DNA from: Przewalskia tangutica
Taxonomy: Eukaryota > Streptophyta > Magnoliopsida > Solanales > Solanaceae
DNA length: 64,000 nt
Assembly (NCBI GenBank): GCA_029844215.1
Contig: CM056728.1
Location: 62,845,789 to 62,909,788, forward strand
Direction: 5' to 3'
The notes under the pieces are model-generated. The model ran no database searches, was not told the DNA's origin, and was given only the letters and a program-made list of their open reading frames with translations. The first letter of the stretch is position 1. The number at the start of each line of letters is the position of its first letter. A program made the position numbers and the translations under genes. Shown here piece by piece: positions 11,384-24,601 of this stretch.

Positions 11384-13571
11384 ATGCATACTCGACTTGG
11401 CTAGTGGATTTAAGTCGATGAGGTATGTGATTCTTCCTATTCTCTTGAGCATGATTATTTGTGAAATATATAGTGCGGTAGACGCACGTGTGTTAAAGGA
11501 GTTGGATTTCCTTTTTGTGTCCTTGACTTGATTCTAAAGTTAAGTGACCTAATATGAAATGTTAAGGACTTGAATTGTGTTAAAAAGTTGTAAAACCTCA
11601 TTCGTGAGTAATGGGTACTTAGTCTTTAAAAGAATAAAGTTATCTTAATTTCGGAAATGAAAATAAGTATCGAACAAGCCATTGCAGCGTTAATAAAAGA
11701 AAATGTATCGACAATCAATTGAATTAAAATGAGTAGAATTCTCCATCTGCATAGAAGCTAAGATAAGACAAAATTGTATTACATTTTCTAGATCATGGCT
11801 GCTTTAATAAGATCATTATAAACAAGTATTGATTTCTTGATTTTCCAAAGTAATAAACTTGATTTCTGAAAGAGAAGTGACTTGAGAATTTGAAGTTATG
11901 AAGCTTAAACTATTTTAAAAGTATATTGTTACTTGACTTTAAAAAGGAGAAGTGTTTTCGTTTAAAAGGAAGGCATGGTATTGTCTTGATTTGGTTTTAA
12001 AGGAAGGCGTGGTATTGTCTTGATTTGGTTTTAAAAGAAGGTATGGAAGTTGTTTTGTTTTACTTAAAATGATAGTTACTCTATTTTGATACTACGGGTA
12101 TTAGTATCGTGTGACTTTTGTGAAAGAAATGGATCTTTTTAAGGAGTTAAAGTAAGCAGTACTTTGGGGTTAAAACCCGGATTGTTGGCATAAAATGAAA
12201 GTACCTTGTGTGAGTAACTTGCCTATGTTTTGCTTGTGATAGCCTTGTAATGATTCTGAAGGTGTGGTAAGTTGGTTTGATAAGTAAACATGTTATGATA
12301 CTACGGGCGTTAGTGTCTTGAGACTTTTTGTGTTAAGGGGGTTTTCTTGTTGTGCTTATGTTGTTTACGATAAGTCGGTTGTGCTTGCATTATATCACAT
12401 ACCCCCATGACTTGTTATGTTGCCGCGGGTTAGCTACCCCCGATGGGAGGAATACCTCATGCGGGTCCACGTGGCCTATGCGGACTACGGAAGTCCAGGA
12501 ATCACTCCGGGTGTGTTACGCCGATGCGAGGAATACCTCATGCGGGTCCATGTGGCCTATGCGGATTGCGGGAGTCCAGGAAATGCCGCGGGTTAGCTAC
12601 TCCCGATGCGAGGAATACCTCATGCGGGTCCACATGACCTATGTGGACTACGGTAGTCCAGGAGTAGGACTCGCACAATGATACTAAGGGCGAATGGCCC
12701 AACTTCGATCATTGGCGGTCTAGAAACACCCGGTCAGCGTCGTGATACAGTTTTATAGCATTGTTGGTACGGTAGGCTCTGGTAGATGGCTTCAGTGCTT
12801 GCCCCGGTCAGTTTTATGACGCAGGCTGGATCTGGTGTGTAGCTTTCCTACTTGGCCCGTACGGTTGTTTTTATGGCACAGGTGGGACCTGGTGTTCATG
12901 GGTACTTTTGGTGTTATATTATATCATAGACTGCCGGCAGTGAGGAAGGAGTTCCACGGGCATGATTGATATTGCGGACGTGAGACCCATGGTTATACTT
13001 GAGTGATGACTTTGAGGGTGTGAGTCCCTGACTTGACATGACTGCTTATATATTGTGTACTGTAGTTTGGTTATCATACATATCTCCTATTTTATATAGA
13101 CTATTATGATTTCATTACTGATTTTCGCCACATACTTGGTACCTATCAGATCGACCTCCTTCGGGCCGCTCATGCCGCAGCAGTGAGGTACACCGGTTGT
13201 TGATCCTCGCCATAGGATCACGCTCACAGTATTGGGAAGCTCCGTTTCTCCGGAGGCTTATCTTTGGTATAGATTCCCTGTCATTGTAGGTACTTGTACA
13301 TTCAGGGGTATGGCGGGGCCCTGTCCCGTCATAGTTGTTATCAAACTCTTAGAGGTCTGTAGTACTGTTGCGAGTTGGGCTTGTAAAGGATGTAACTGTT
13401 CAGATTTTGATATATATATATGCAGAAGGGTGATCGTTTTGGTTAGCCTGTTTTTTATTTTGTATTGTTTCATGTCTATGAGTTTTTATTTCCGCTGATT
13501 TTCTCTGATGTATTATCACTAGGGTGCCCGGGGTAAGGCACCAGTCGCAGGTCCGAGGTCGGGTAGTGACA
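11384..13571 (+). mobile_element. LTR P, second segment
   Basis: It resumes in the block GTCGATGAGGTATGTGATTC and runs to GGGTAGTGACA at 13571, a complete LTR 3' end with the GGTGCC/GGCACC hairpin at about 13524-13543. With 809-1379 it gives about 2.76 kb of one LTR. Whether P is a solo LTR or a 3' LTR cannot be told here. Confidence 0.85.
12442..12665. repeat. minisatellite in LTR P, 80-83 bp x 3
   Basis: Units start at 12442, 12522 and 12605 with GATGCGAGGAATACCTCATG and contain AGTCCAGGA. The array encodes overlapping repetitive ORFs (12352-12681 and 12443-12637) that I do not regard as genes. Confidence 0.85.
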
Positions 13572-14214
13572 GTAAACAAGAAGTACAGTAAGAAAGATCA
13601 TAATTGTACACAAGAATGACAGGGGCAAGTATGAAAAGCAAATACCAGATCCTACCGTGTCATAACACAATCAGAGCCAACTGTACCTTGTATCATCAGA
13701 CTCTTTGAACACCGTACCACTCTCACATATGAAAGCCATGTCAAAAATCCGGGACACCTGCCCTCAGCATATAATATCACAGAAGCATGCTCGTGGAATA
13801 CAACATCACCGTCAGCATGTAACAAGTATAATATATCCTACCAGTACACTGTGCCTTTTTAACAAAGAGAGTGAACAAGAATAAACTTTGCCGGTTTAAA
13901 ACAGTAAGCTTATGATTAACCTAGGGCCATCCGCCCGTAGTATCATTATGCAATCCTACTCCTGAGACTATTTCACCCGCATAGGCCGTATGGACCCGCA
14001 TGAGGTAATCTCCTCGCATAGGACTGGTCCGCCCAGCATGGGACTATTTCACCCGCATGAGCCCTACGGACTCGCATGAGGTATTCCTCACATCGTGGGG
14101 AGCAAATCTACGGAATATGCAAATGCCACAAGTCTGGGGAATGACCCCATAATGAATAATATATCACAGGCACAACCGACTAACATAATCACGTAACATA
14201 AGTACAATCGGCTG
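13572..14214 (-). mobile_element. LTR Z, left visible segment (oldest layer)
   Basis: Minus-strand mid-LTR sequence with decayed minisatellite units (CATGAGGTATTCCTCACATCG near 14070-14095). It ends in ACATAAGTACAATCGGCT where E4 begins. Z resumes at 48165 with the same kind of sequence (GGCTATCATAATC). Nothing else is seen in this stretch. Confidence 0.8.
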
Positions 14215-14215
14215 T

Positions 14216-14625
14216 GTCACGACCCGACCTCGGGCCCGCGACTGGTGCCTTACCCCGGGCACCCTAGTGATACAATCATCAGAGAAAATCAGCGGAAATA
14301 AAAACTCATAAAAGATAAACAGTGAAATAAGAAAATAGGCTAACCAAAACGGTTACCTTTCTGTATATATAAATAAAAACTTGAACAGTTACATCTTTTA
14401 CAAACCCTGCCTACAACAAAGATTACTGCACCTCTAAGAATTTTTATAACAACTATGATGGGACAGGGCCCCGCCATACCCCTGAATGTACAAGTACCTA
14501 CAATCTCAGGGAAATCATACCAAAAGATAAGCCTCCGGAGAAACGGAGCTTCCCAAAACGCTGAACTGTGATCCTATGAGCGAGGATCAACAATCGTGTA
14601 CTCTACTGCGGATTTAACGCACTCA
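14216..14625 (-). other. hairpin series at LTR 3' end (best-preserved example)
   Basis: GGTGCC/GGCACC spans 14244-14263. AAGCCTCCG/CGGAGCTT spans 14529-14551 with a GAGAAA loop and one bulge. GATCCT/AGGATC spans 14570-14588 with a 7-nt loop. A weaker CTGCG/CGCA pair lies near 14605-14622. The order and spacing are the same in the other LTRs. Confidence 0.65.
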
Positions 14626-15049
14626 AGCGAGGTCATAACAGTACCAAGTATGTGAAATCAAAATACAGAAATGAAATCATAATAGTCTATATAAAGCATG
14701 TGAGACATATATGATAACCAAACTACGATACACAATATGTAGCAAATATGTCAAGTCGTGACTCACGCCTCAAAGTCATCACTCAAATATAACCGTGGGT
14801 CTCACGCCCACCATATCAATCATGCCCTTGGAATTCCTTCCTCACTGCCGGCAGTCTATGATATAACAACACTAAGGAGTACACATGAACATCAGGTCCC
14901 ACCTGTGTCATAAAACCGTACGGGGTAAGTACGAAGGCATAGCCAACTACTAGGACCTACCGTACCAATAATGCTATAAAACTGTATCGCGAGGTCTTTC
15001 TAGACCGCCACATGATCGGCGGGCCACTCGCCTCGTGATCATCAGGCGC

Positions 15050-15300
15050 GCGTCTAACCTCGAACTCACCGCAGACCGCGATAGCCACATAGGCCCGCAT
15101 GAGGTACTCCTCGCATCGGGGGTAGCTAACCCGCGGCATCTTCCTGGACTCCCGCAGTCTGCATGGCCTCACATGGACCGCATGAAGTATTCCTCACATC
15201 GGCGTAACACACCCGGCGGTTCCTGGAACTCCCGTAGCTCCGCATAGGTCCCATGGACCCGCATGAGGTATTCCTCGCATCGGGGGTAGCTAACCCGCGA
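15050..15300. repeat. minisatellite in E4 3' LTR
   Basis: About three units of roughly 80 bp contain CCGCATGAGGTATTCCTCGC and GGGTAGCTAACCCGC. It is the reverse complement of the array type in LTR P. The same array, with many small gaps, is at 45690-45915 in the E4 5' LTR. Confidence 0.75.
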
Positions 15301-17077
15301 CTCATAACAAGTCAGGGGGATAAGTGATATAATACCAGCACAACGGGCTTATCGTTAAACAACATAAGCACAACAAGAAAAACCCCCTTTACACAAACGT
15401 CACAAGATGCTAACACACGTAGCATCATAACATGTTTACTTATCAAACCAACAAGAAAGTATTACAAGGCTATCACAAGCAAAACATAGGCAAGTTACTC
15501 ACACAAGGTATTTTTATTTGATGTCAACAAATCCGGGTTTTAACCCCAAAGTACTACATACTTTAACTCTTTAAAAAGATCCATTTCTTTCACAAAAGTC
15601 ACACGATACCCGTAGTATCAAAATAGAGTAACTATCTTTTTAAGTAAACCAAAACAATTTCCATACCTTCTTTTTAAACCAATCTTAAGACAAAAGCATG
15701 CCTTCCTTTTTAAACCATTTTAAGACAAAACCATGTCTTCCTTTAAAACAAAGACACTTTTCCTTTTTAAAGTCAAGTAGCAATATACTTTTTAAACCAA
15801 GTGTCTCTTTACTTTCAAAAATCAGTCTCCTAATCTTTAAATCATATCTTTTAAGGAAACCAACCTCCAACTTTTAAAATGTCAAGTTATCATTTTAAAT
15901 CCAATGATAAAACCATTCTTTTGTTTTCATAAAGTCGTTATAAATAACTTCCCATAAAGCTATTATAACACTTTATGTTTTAAACCAACAAAGGACAACT
16001 ATTCTCATTTTCGAAATCAAGATAACTTTATTCTTTAAAAGATCACACACCCATTACTCATGAATGAGGTTTTACAACTTTTTAACATAATTCAAGTCCT
16101 TAATATTTCATAACAAGTCACTTAACTTTGGAATCAAGTCAAGGATACAAAAGGAAAATCAAATTCCTTTAAACACACGTGCGTCTACCGCACTATATAT
16201 ATTTCACAACAATCATGCTAGAAAGGATAGGAAGAGGTTCACATACCTCGCGACGATTATCGACAATTAGCAAAATGCTCCAAAGTACTATAACCCTGCT
16301 AGCCTTTTCCACCCTTCAAGTAGAATACGCTACTCGTAGTACTTCAACCTATAATGGTCATAAAACGTCTATTAACTTCTAGATCTCTTCGTAGAACATT
16401 TCTAAGAACAAGGTTCCATATTCTACGGAAAATTCGGCAACACCTCCCCCCCGTAACCACATAAATAACCTTCACTATCAAGGCCCGCTACCAAGCCGAC
16501 AACTCAGAGGGGATTACACGTCTAACCGGACGTGTACAATTCTGCCCCACAATAATACTACAAGTCTACTGTAAATACAGTCCAATGTAAATACAGTTCA
16601 ATTCTTTTTAATCATCCTTCCATAAATCATATACTCAATTATACATTACTACAACATGTAATCTCCAATTACAATAGGGGGATAAAAATCATTACCTCGA
16701 TAAGCCCAAAATTATCCAAGTTTTATAAGTCGATCCTGAGCAACGTTTAGCTCCACTTCCTTACGCTCCAACCCGCTCCAAGCAACCCTTAGAAGTTTCT
16801 AAACAACTTCTCTTAACACTCCATCCATCTATGAAGATTTTCTTAGGGTTTCGTTTTACGACTATTGGAATAAAGTAGTGTTTCCGGGCTCTTATGTTGG
16901 GATTACTTTAGAATACTACAAGGGATTACAAGGCTAAGGTATTTGGGACTATACCAACACTTGAAGAATTTTCTACACAAAGGGGGGGTGTTTGGACGAG
17001 AATTATACTAAGGAGGGATGGAGAATTTTGCCTTGGAAATTCTTAAGTGGATGAATAAAGTCTTGCAAACAAGGGGG

Positions 17078-17086
17078 TATTTATAG
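17078..17086 (-). promoter_or_regulatory. TATA box in E4 3' LTR
   Basis: TATTTATAG on the plus strand reads CTATAAATA on the minus strand, about 530 bp into the LTR and followed by a C-rich leader. The same box is found in nearly all LTRs of the window. Confidence 0.65.
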
Positions 17087-17617
17087 ACCAACCAATGGCT
17101 AGGATCAAAGCAAGTGTAAGGTGAGGATTTGGTCCAAGTGGGAGTGGAGTCTTCCAACCAAATGTCCACCACAACAATGAGACATATGTCCACCACAAAA
17201 ATGGTACAAGTGGCTTGCCACTTGTCCACCAAAAACGTCCAAGACACATGTCCTCTAACCATTCGGCCAACATGGCCACATGGGGGTGACACGTGTCGCC
17301 CCCCTACTCGTCCAAAATATTTCATCTTCCGAAAATATCCGTAATGCCAAATATCCGAAAATAAAGTGGGCCCCACAATGTCAGAATTTTCCAGTGGCCC
17401 CACGTGACCAATTCGGAAATAAAATTCCATAATTCTCAAATATTCCAAAAGTCCGAATACCAAATCGGGAATCCAATTCCCATTAACGAACCTTTTTCCT
17501 TCACAAAATCAGAAACTTTTCCGCGAAAAATCACATCTTTCTTCCTTTCCAATTTTTGTGTCGTATTCTCGCATTTAACGTCTTCGTGATACATACCACG
17601 GAACTACGGGTGTAACA

Positions 17618-18120
17618 TTCTTCCTTAGAAACATTCGTCGAATGTTCCTTCTAAGTCTCCAAACATACCTGCCGGTATAGTCTTCCCTACTATACTTATG
17701 AAACCAATTATGCCACACATGGCCATAATACAACATACGCGCAAAAATTCACATCCAAGTCAACGAAGAATCATCTCTAAAGCGTATAACAATACTAATA
17801 GCTCCACCCATGGTCCAAAGGATACTTTCTTCACACCTTTACTTTATAAAAAGGACACTTCCATCTTCTTAGCACCTCTTCGCCTCTTTTCTTACTCGTC
17901 GTACCCTCCTCGCACACTCGAACTCTTCCTAATATACGCATTCACATTTCGCTATTGCTTGATTTTCAAAATCTCTGGTTACTATCTCCAACTTGGTCAT
18001 CATTAATCGGGAACACTCGAATGGATCTCGATACTCTTCCAAACATAGCAACATGGAAGACGGACGACGCTTCCTAAGTCGGACGGCGTGCTAACTTATA
18101 GGCAACCCGCCTATTCTACA
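17618..18120 (-). other. E4 polypurine tract and terminal internal segment
   Basis: Immediately inside the 3' LTR the minus strand carries a purine-rich run and the block CCTTAGAAACATTCGTCGAA (plus strand), shared with E1-E6. Further in, one frame reads ARMLYYGHVWHNWF, a short segment also found in E5 (53330-53539) and E6 (60329-60562). No known domain is seen. Confidence 0.6.
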
Positions 18121-18124
18121 AACG

Positions 18125-18660
18125 ATCCAAAAGGCCCAAAGTACCTCGGTCTAAGTTTCTCGCTTCCAAATCTCGTCACACCCTTCCGGTGGTACCTTCA
18201 AGAAGACCCACCGTCAACTGAACTCCAAGTGTCGGCCGATTATCCGCACGACTTCGCTGACTCGAGCCGCTAATAACCTCTTACGGATAAGCTTCACCCT
18301 ATCCACATCCCGCCGAATCAAGTATGGACCAACTATCTGAACCTTGCCAACATCGAACCAATCGACCGACAACCTACACTTCCGCCCATACAAGGCTTCA
18401 TAAGGCGACACCCGAATACTGAAATGGTAGCTATTATAATACTCACTCAACAAGAGGCAAATAATCCTTACAGCTACCCCTGAAATCAAAACACCTACCG
18501 TAACCTATCCTCAAACGTCTGGATAAATGCGCATTTGTTCGTCGCCCAGGGTAAATGCACATCGAGACTCACCTGAGTTCCTAACCCCGCCTGGTAAAAC
18601 CTCCAGAAAAAAGAAATAGTCGTAAACTGGGCTCCACTGCCTGTCATATAATAAAAGTAG
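18125..18660 (-). pseudogene. E4 integrase stump
   Basis: Reading leftwards on the minus strand, SGAQF then SFFWRFYQAGLGTQVSL (about 18540-18640) matches the FTSRFWRSFQEGLGTKV part of the gypsy integrase core. IQTFEDRL follows. YNSYHFSIRVSPYEALYGRK at about 18382-18441 matches the conserved YNNSYHSSI..PFEALYGRK block. A segment near 18170-18200 resembles the C-terminal VLLKVSP.KG region. The first catalytic aspartate and everything upstream (RT, RNase H, integrase N-terminus) are missing. The left fragment is open for 91 codons (18214-18489). GAACC at 18661-18665 marks the S1 insertion. Confidence 0.85.
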
Positions 18661-19289
18661 GAACCTGTCACGACCCGACCCCGGGCCCGCGACTGGTGCC
18701 CTACCTGGGCACCCTTACAGGTATCCATCAGAGATAATCAGCGGAACATACATAAACTTAACAATGAAATAAATAATAAGTTAGCCGATAAGGCTACCTC
18801 CCTGGATGTAAACAAAATCCAAAAGCAGTTACCACAATTTTTTTTTTTATAAAGTGACCCACAAGACATGACTACAGACCTCTAAGAGTTTACATAACAA
18901 CTGTGACGGGACAGGGTCCCGCCATACCCCTGAATGCACAAAAGTCTACAACCTCAGGGAACCGTACCAAAATACAAAGCCTCCGGAGAAATAGAGCTTT
19001 CCAAGAACTGAACAGTGATCCTAAGAGTGCGGATCAGCAAGCTATGTACCTCAACTCGCAAAGAAACGCAGCCTCAAGGAGGTCAGTACAAAATATGTAC
19101 CAAGTATGCAAAACTGAAAGTATTGTAATTAAATCATAGTAGTCAAAAATACAGCTGAAGGCATATATGATAACACAATTAACAGTACACTGTGCCTTAC
19201 TGAAGTGAAAGTAATGAAAGTCAGTTTTACCTTGTACATCCTATTTCAACATATGAACCATAGCCACACCAGGGCTATGAACACCAGCC

Positions 19290-20075
19290 CTTAAATGTCA
19301 AAGCGCGCCCGTGGAATTCCCCATCACTGTCGACCGCTAGGTGTAAAATCTAACCATGTGACGCGCCCGTGGCATCCTACCTCACTGTCGGCGTACACAC
19401 ACACAACACATATATACCTATATCCTCTGCCCGTGGAATTCCCCGTCACTGCCGATAGCCGTAAGTGTAAACTATAACCATGTGACGCACCCGTGGTATC
19501 CCACCTCACTATCGGCGTACACATACACAATACATATATATATATATATATCTCATGCCCGTGGAATCCCTCATCTCGGGTACATGACTTCATGGGGAGC
19601 TAACCCATGGGGTGATAGTCGTATCCGGGAATTTAACCCGCATCCTGGTCGCATGCCTCGGAATCCCTCATCGTAAGCATGTCCAAGGTGCATGCCTCGG
19701 AATCCCTCATCGCAAGAATGTCCAAGGATCAACCACAATGGAAGCATACCCATGGAATCCCACATCACTGTCGGTACGTCCAGGTAAGCTCATACTGCAT
19801 GCCTCGGAATCCCTCATCGTAAGCATGTCCAAGGTGCATGCCTCGGAATCCCTCATCGTAAGCATGTCCAAGGATCAATCACAAGGGAAGCATACCCGTG
19901 GAATCCCACATCACTGCCGGTACGTCCAGGTAAACTCATACTAGGACAATGGAAGCATACCCGTGGAATCCCACCTCACTGTCGGTACGTCCAAGTAAGT
20001 TCACAATAAGACAATGGAAGCATACCCGTGGAATCCCACATCACTGTCGGTACGTCCAAGTAAACTCATAACTTC
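19290..20075. repeat. large minisatellite in S1
   Basis: Nearly 800 bp of interleaved units. One of about 39 bp is built on CATGCCTCGGAATCCCTCAT and AAGCATGTCCAAGG. One of about 65 bp is built on CATACCCGTGGAATCCCAC and TCGGTACGTCCA. Short (TA)n runs occur near 19410 and 19535-19550. ORFs in it (19612-19944 and others) are repeat translations. Confidence 0.85.
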
Positions 20076-20910
20076 TTTAGACTTTCATTAACATACAAAA
20101 TGGATCTCATTTTATGACCTTAAGGCACTTTTCATATCACTTATCAAATCCGGGGAAATTCAACCCAAAGTACTATGTATTTCTATTCTTTCCAAGATCC
20201 CTTTTCCACATAAGACCCCAAGATACTAACACCCGTAGTATCGAGGCTTATCTACATTTCAAACAAGTCACTATACTATTAGAAATATGCTTCGGGCTTC
20301 TAAATCAAGTGACCCTCATTTTAAACTTAAGCAATTGATGCCTTTAAATCAAATTGCCCTTCTTAGTTTCAATTCTTTCATCTAGGTCTACCTTATTCGA
20401 GAAAAACCATTTCTTTAACCTTCCATAAAGTTACTATAACCAACTTCCCATAAAGCCGTTATACTAACTTTATGCTTTAGAAACTAAGACCATCTTATCC
20501 TTTCATAAGGCCGTCATAACTAACCTCACATAAAGCCGTTATAACTCCTTATGTCTTAGACAACTTCGTTCTTTTTATGACCAAGAGACTTGTACTTCAA
20601 ATCAAGTTACACAACTTTCAAAATGCTTCAAGTCTCTTTACTTTAGAAGACAAAATTCTTAACTTAGAAAACAAGTTCTTAACTTTATAATAGTTCCAGA
20701 ATCAATACTTTCAAATCAAGTATTCCATACTTTTTCACATCAAGAAGTCCTTGTCTACCCCAATAGAATAACCCATTCTTATAACCTTTCCTCAAGGACA
20801 AGTGAGTTAATCCTCTAACCCAACCGACTAGGCATCTTTAAAACAAGTCAAGTATATCAAATGACTTTACCTTATTTAAATCACGTACGTCTACCGTACC
20901 ATACATTTAT

Positions 20911-23900
20911 TGTCACGACCCGTTCCGGGGCCCGTGACTGGTGCCTTACCCGGGCACCCAAGTAGTCATACATCAGAGAAATCAGCGGAATATAAAACAA
21001 CCAAGATATGAAACAGTATAAATAAGACACGGTTTACGGAAAAGTTGCCTTCGGCATAAATATATATAAGTACCCCAAAACGAGCGATATCCCAACCTTA
21101 CAACAGTCTCATGCACTCTAAGAGTTTAAAACAACAATGGCGGGACAGGGCCCCGCCATACCCCTGAATGCAAATATCTACAACAACAGGGGACCATACC
21201 AAAATGCTAAGCCTCCGGAGAAACGGAGCTTTCCCAACGCTGAAACGGTGATCCTAAGAACGGGGATCAGCGGAGGAGTACCTTTACTGCAGATGAACGC
21301 AGCCCAAGGAGGTCGACAACAAGTACCAAGTATGTGAAATCAAAATATCAGAAATGAAATCATAGTAGTCTATATAAAGCAGGAGACATGTATGATAACC
21401 AAAACTACAGTTCACAATAAATAAGCAGTTATGTCAAGTCAGGGACTCACGCCCTCAAAGTCATCATAAAACCGTACGGGGTAAGTATGAAGGCATAGCC
21501 GACTACTAAAACCCACAGTACAAACAAGGTCAGAATCAGATCATGAGATCTGTCTGCGTCACATGATCAAAGCCGCCACGCGCGAAGTATCTAATGTGCG
21601 CGTCACAGCCACGAACTTCCCGTAGCTCCGCATAGGCCAATCTGATAGGCCCGCATGAGGTATAACCCCGCATCGAGGGTAGCTACTCCCCGGCAGCGTC
21701 CTGGACTCGCCGTCCGCATGGCCACAAAGACCGCATGACCACAAGGGCCGCATACTAACCTGGAACTCCCGCAGTTCAAGATAGGCCATCTGCACTGCAT
21801 AAGGTATTCTCGAATCATAGGTCCAACGACCACTGAGTCTACCCCAGACGGAGGCAGCTTAACCGGAATCATGAGTGATATAATATCAACATAGCGGTTT
21901 ATCGTTAAACAACCTAAGCACAAGGGAAAACCCTCTACACAAACATCACAAGATACTAACTCACGTAGCATCCTAACATGTTTACTTATCAAGTCAACAA
22001 GAAAGTATTACAAGACTATCACAAATCAATACAATCAAGTTATTCACACAAGGTACTTTCTACATTATGCTAACAAGTTCGGTTTTTAGCCCCAAAGTAC
22101 TTCATGTATTACTCTTTAAAAGATCCGTTTCTTTCACAAAAGTCACACAATACGTAGTATAAAATAAAGTGATTATCCTTTGAAGTAAATCAAAACATTT
22201 CTCTTTGTAAAATCAAGTAACAACATTCTTTTCCCAACGCTTAAGTTTGCCTAATTTCAATTACTCAAGTTTCTCATTTTGAAAGGTTTCGTAGTTCATA
22301 GTTTTAATCCTTTAAAACAATTTGAGAAACATATACCTTATGAGTAGGTTATTATTGTTCATAACAATCTTATTACAATGACCATGATCTAGGAAATGTA
22401 ATATCATTTTGTCTCATCTTAGCTCACATGCAGATGGAAGTTTCTCTCGGTTTTAATAATACTTATTAGTCAAAACATTTTCCTTTATTAGCGCTTCGTG
22501 GTTTGTTCGACATTCATTCGATTTCAAATCAAGAAACATCATTCCTTTGAAAACCAAAATACTCATTACTCATGAATGAGGTTTCACACTTTTAACAAAA
22601 TTCACATTAGTATAATTAAGTCAAGCCTCTTATTTTCTTAAATCAATAAAACATTCTTTTATCACTCTTGCCGTTATACCTAACTTCCCATAAAGCTAGT
22701 ATAACTCTTAAGCTTTTAAAACCAAGTGTTACTCTTCTTTCAAAAAGGTTTCTTAATTCTTTTGAACTACTTCAAGATCTTTATTATTCAGGCTTAAGTC
22801 AGAAGACATTGCCGTAGTTATTATTCGGGCTTAAGTCCGAAGACATTGCCGTAATTATTATTCAGTTAATACACGTACGTCTACCGTACTATATACATAT
22901 TCTTTAAAATATCATGCTCAAGAGGATAGGAAGAATCACATACCTTCTCGGCGAAATCCACCTGCCAAGTTGAATATGTCGCGCGCAGAGAATCGACCTA
23001 TATGATCAATACGTCTATCAACGTCTAGATCAGATGCATAAAGCTCTAAGCAGAGGGTTCTATATCCTACGGAAAGTGGGCAGCACTTCCTACCCTGAGC
23101 TACTCAAGTTCATCGTGAAAGCAGTCCCATGTAAATCTGGTTCTATTATTCTTCTTTAAACCCTTCTTTGTGATATCGGTTCAATTCTATTCTTGATATC
23201 CTTCTAAGTATTAATACATATTCCTATACTTCTACAGTACGTATATTCTAATTACAAAAGGAGGATAAGGTTATTTACCTCGGTAAGCCCAATAATATCC
23301 TAGATAAAAGTCGCGCCTGAGCAAGGTTTAGCTCCTAAGTTGTGCGCTCCGGTAGCTCCAAGAAAACCTTAGAAGTTCTTCACAACTTCTACTAAGGACT
23401 AAGGGATTTGGGCTAGGGTAATTTGGGCATTATAACAATACTAGAAGGCAACATTTCTACCAAGGGAGGGGGTAGTGTTTCGGCTAGGCTAGAGGGGGAG
23501 GGGTTGCTCTCGGCTAGAGCTTCTCAAAGGGGAGGGGTGTGTTTGGACGAAAACAACAAGAGGGAGAGGGAGGGATTTGAGACTTAGAAAGATTGCTCAA
23601 TTTAGGATGAAATAACTCTTCAACAAGGGGGGTATTTATAGGTCAAGACATGGCCAACCAACGCCAAGATGATGCCAAGTGCAAGGCAAGTGTAGGGTGA
23701 GGATTAGGGCAAGTGTCCTTGGCCAACTTGCACACAAAATATCCTACCAACTCCAAGACAAAATTGACAACCCAATCTACCCTAAAGACGCCTCAAGTCC
23801 ATCAATGGAGGGTGACAAGTGTCGCCTCCCATTGGTCGAGAATGTTTCGTCTCTCGGATAAATCCGAAAAAATTAGAAATGGCATAGCCGTAATTTATCC

Positions 23901-24319
23901 TAGGCGAGTCTTGTAAGCGTTTCGTCGGAAACGACTCTGTCGGGTGTTGTGCACAAAGTGAAATTCGCCAAGCCACCTGGGGGTGACACGTGTCGCCTCC
24001 TACTCGCCCAAAATATTTCATCTTAGAAAATATCCACAATGGCCAAAATCTCAAAACCAAGTGGGCCCACAAACTCAGAATTTCTCCCGTGGGCCCCACG
24101 TGACCATTTCCGAAAATAAAATTCCATAATTCTCTAATATTCCAAGAAGTCCGAATACCAAATCTGGGAATCCAATTCCCATTAACGAACCTTTTTCTTC
24201 ACAAAAACCGGAAACTTTTCCGTTAGAAAAAAATCACATCTTTCTTTCTTTCCAAAATTTCTGTCGTATTCTCGTACGTACATCCTCACATACATACCCT
24301 GAAACTACGGGGTATAACA
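20911..24319 (-). repeat. E2 3' LTR
   Basis: TGTCACGACCC at 20911 to GGGGTATAACA at 24319, 3409 bp. A TATA box is at 23633-23641. GACACGTGTC lies near 23985-23994, and a second, imperfect GACAAGTGTC near 23814. A small duplicated unit (GGCTTAAGTC...GACATTGCCGTA) lies at about 22790-22855. Confidence 0.88.
23633..23641 (-). promoter_or_regulatory. TATA box in E2 3' LTR
   Basis: TATTTATAG on the plus strand follows a GGGGGG tract, as in the other LTRs. Confidence 0.6.
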
Positions 24320-24333
24320 TTCTCCCCTCCTTA
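24320..24333 (-). other. E2 polypurine tract
   Basis: Plus strand TTCTCCCCTCCTTA reads as a purine run ending directly at the 3' LTR start on the minus strand. E3 has the same tract at 38797-38809. Confidence 0.75.
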
Positions 24334-24601
24334 GAAACATTCGTCCCGAATGTTCCTTCTAAGTCTCAAAACAAACAGGCGCCAGTATAGTCCTCACTGC
24401 TATACTTATGAAAACAACCATGCCACACCTGGTCCCAATACAACAAGCGCCCATACTTATCTCCAAGTCCACGAGGAATCACCTCTATCACAAAAACTCC
24501 TACTCGAGATCTAAAAAGATACTCCCTTCGCCCCTACACTTTACAAACGAATGATCACACCCATGCTCGTAATACATGTTCGCTTCTTCCCTTACTCGTC
24601 G

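Larger units (their letters stand above)
14215..17617 (-). repeat. E4 3' LTR
   Basis: On the plus strand it reads TGTCACGACCCG at 14215 to GGGTGTAACA at 17617, 3403 bp. It contains a minisatellite (15050-15300), a TATA box (17078-17086) and the palindrome GACACGTGTC (about 17289-17298). A 151-aa ORF (17008-17463, minus) lies across the U3 region. It recurs in every related LTR but has no recognisable domain. Confidence 0.93.

Noticed and set aside
1375..11388. Target duplication for E1
   Set aside because: Flanks GCGGC and ATGCA do not match, even allowing one change; I report E1 without a TSD.
12352..12681. 109-aa ORF with internal repeats
   Set aside because: It is the translation of the 80-bp minisatellite in LTR P; other frames are equally open.
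17008..17463. 151-aa minus ORF, with relatives at 47565-47960, 52892-53173, 57951-58232 and 59920-60390
   Set aside because: It lies in LTR U3 upstream of the TATA box, recurs only because the LTR is repeated, shows frame breaks between copies and has no recognisable domain.
21137..21337. Recurring short ORFs starting M(A/T)GQGPAIPLN on either strand (4051, 13258, 14460, 18903, 21137, 32662, 63007)
   Set aside because: They translate the conserved GGGACAGGGCCCCGCC hairpin zone of the LTR end; lengths and downstream residues differ from copy to copy.
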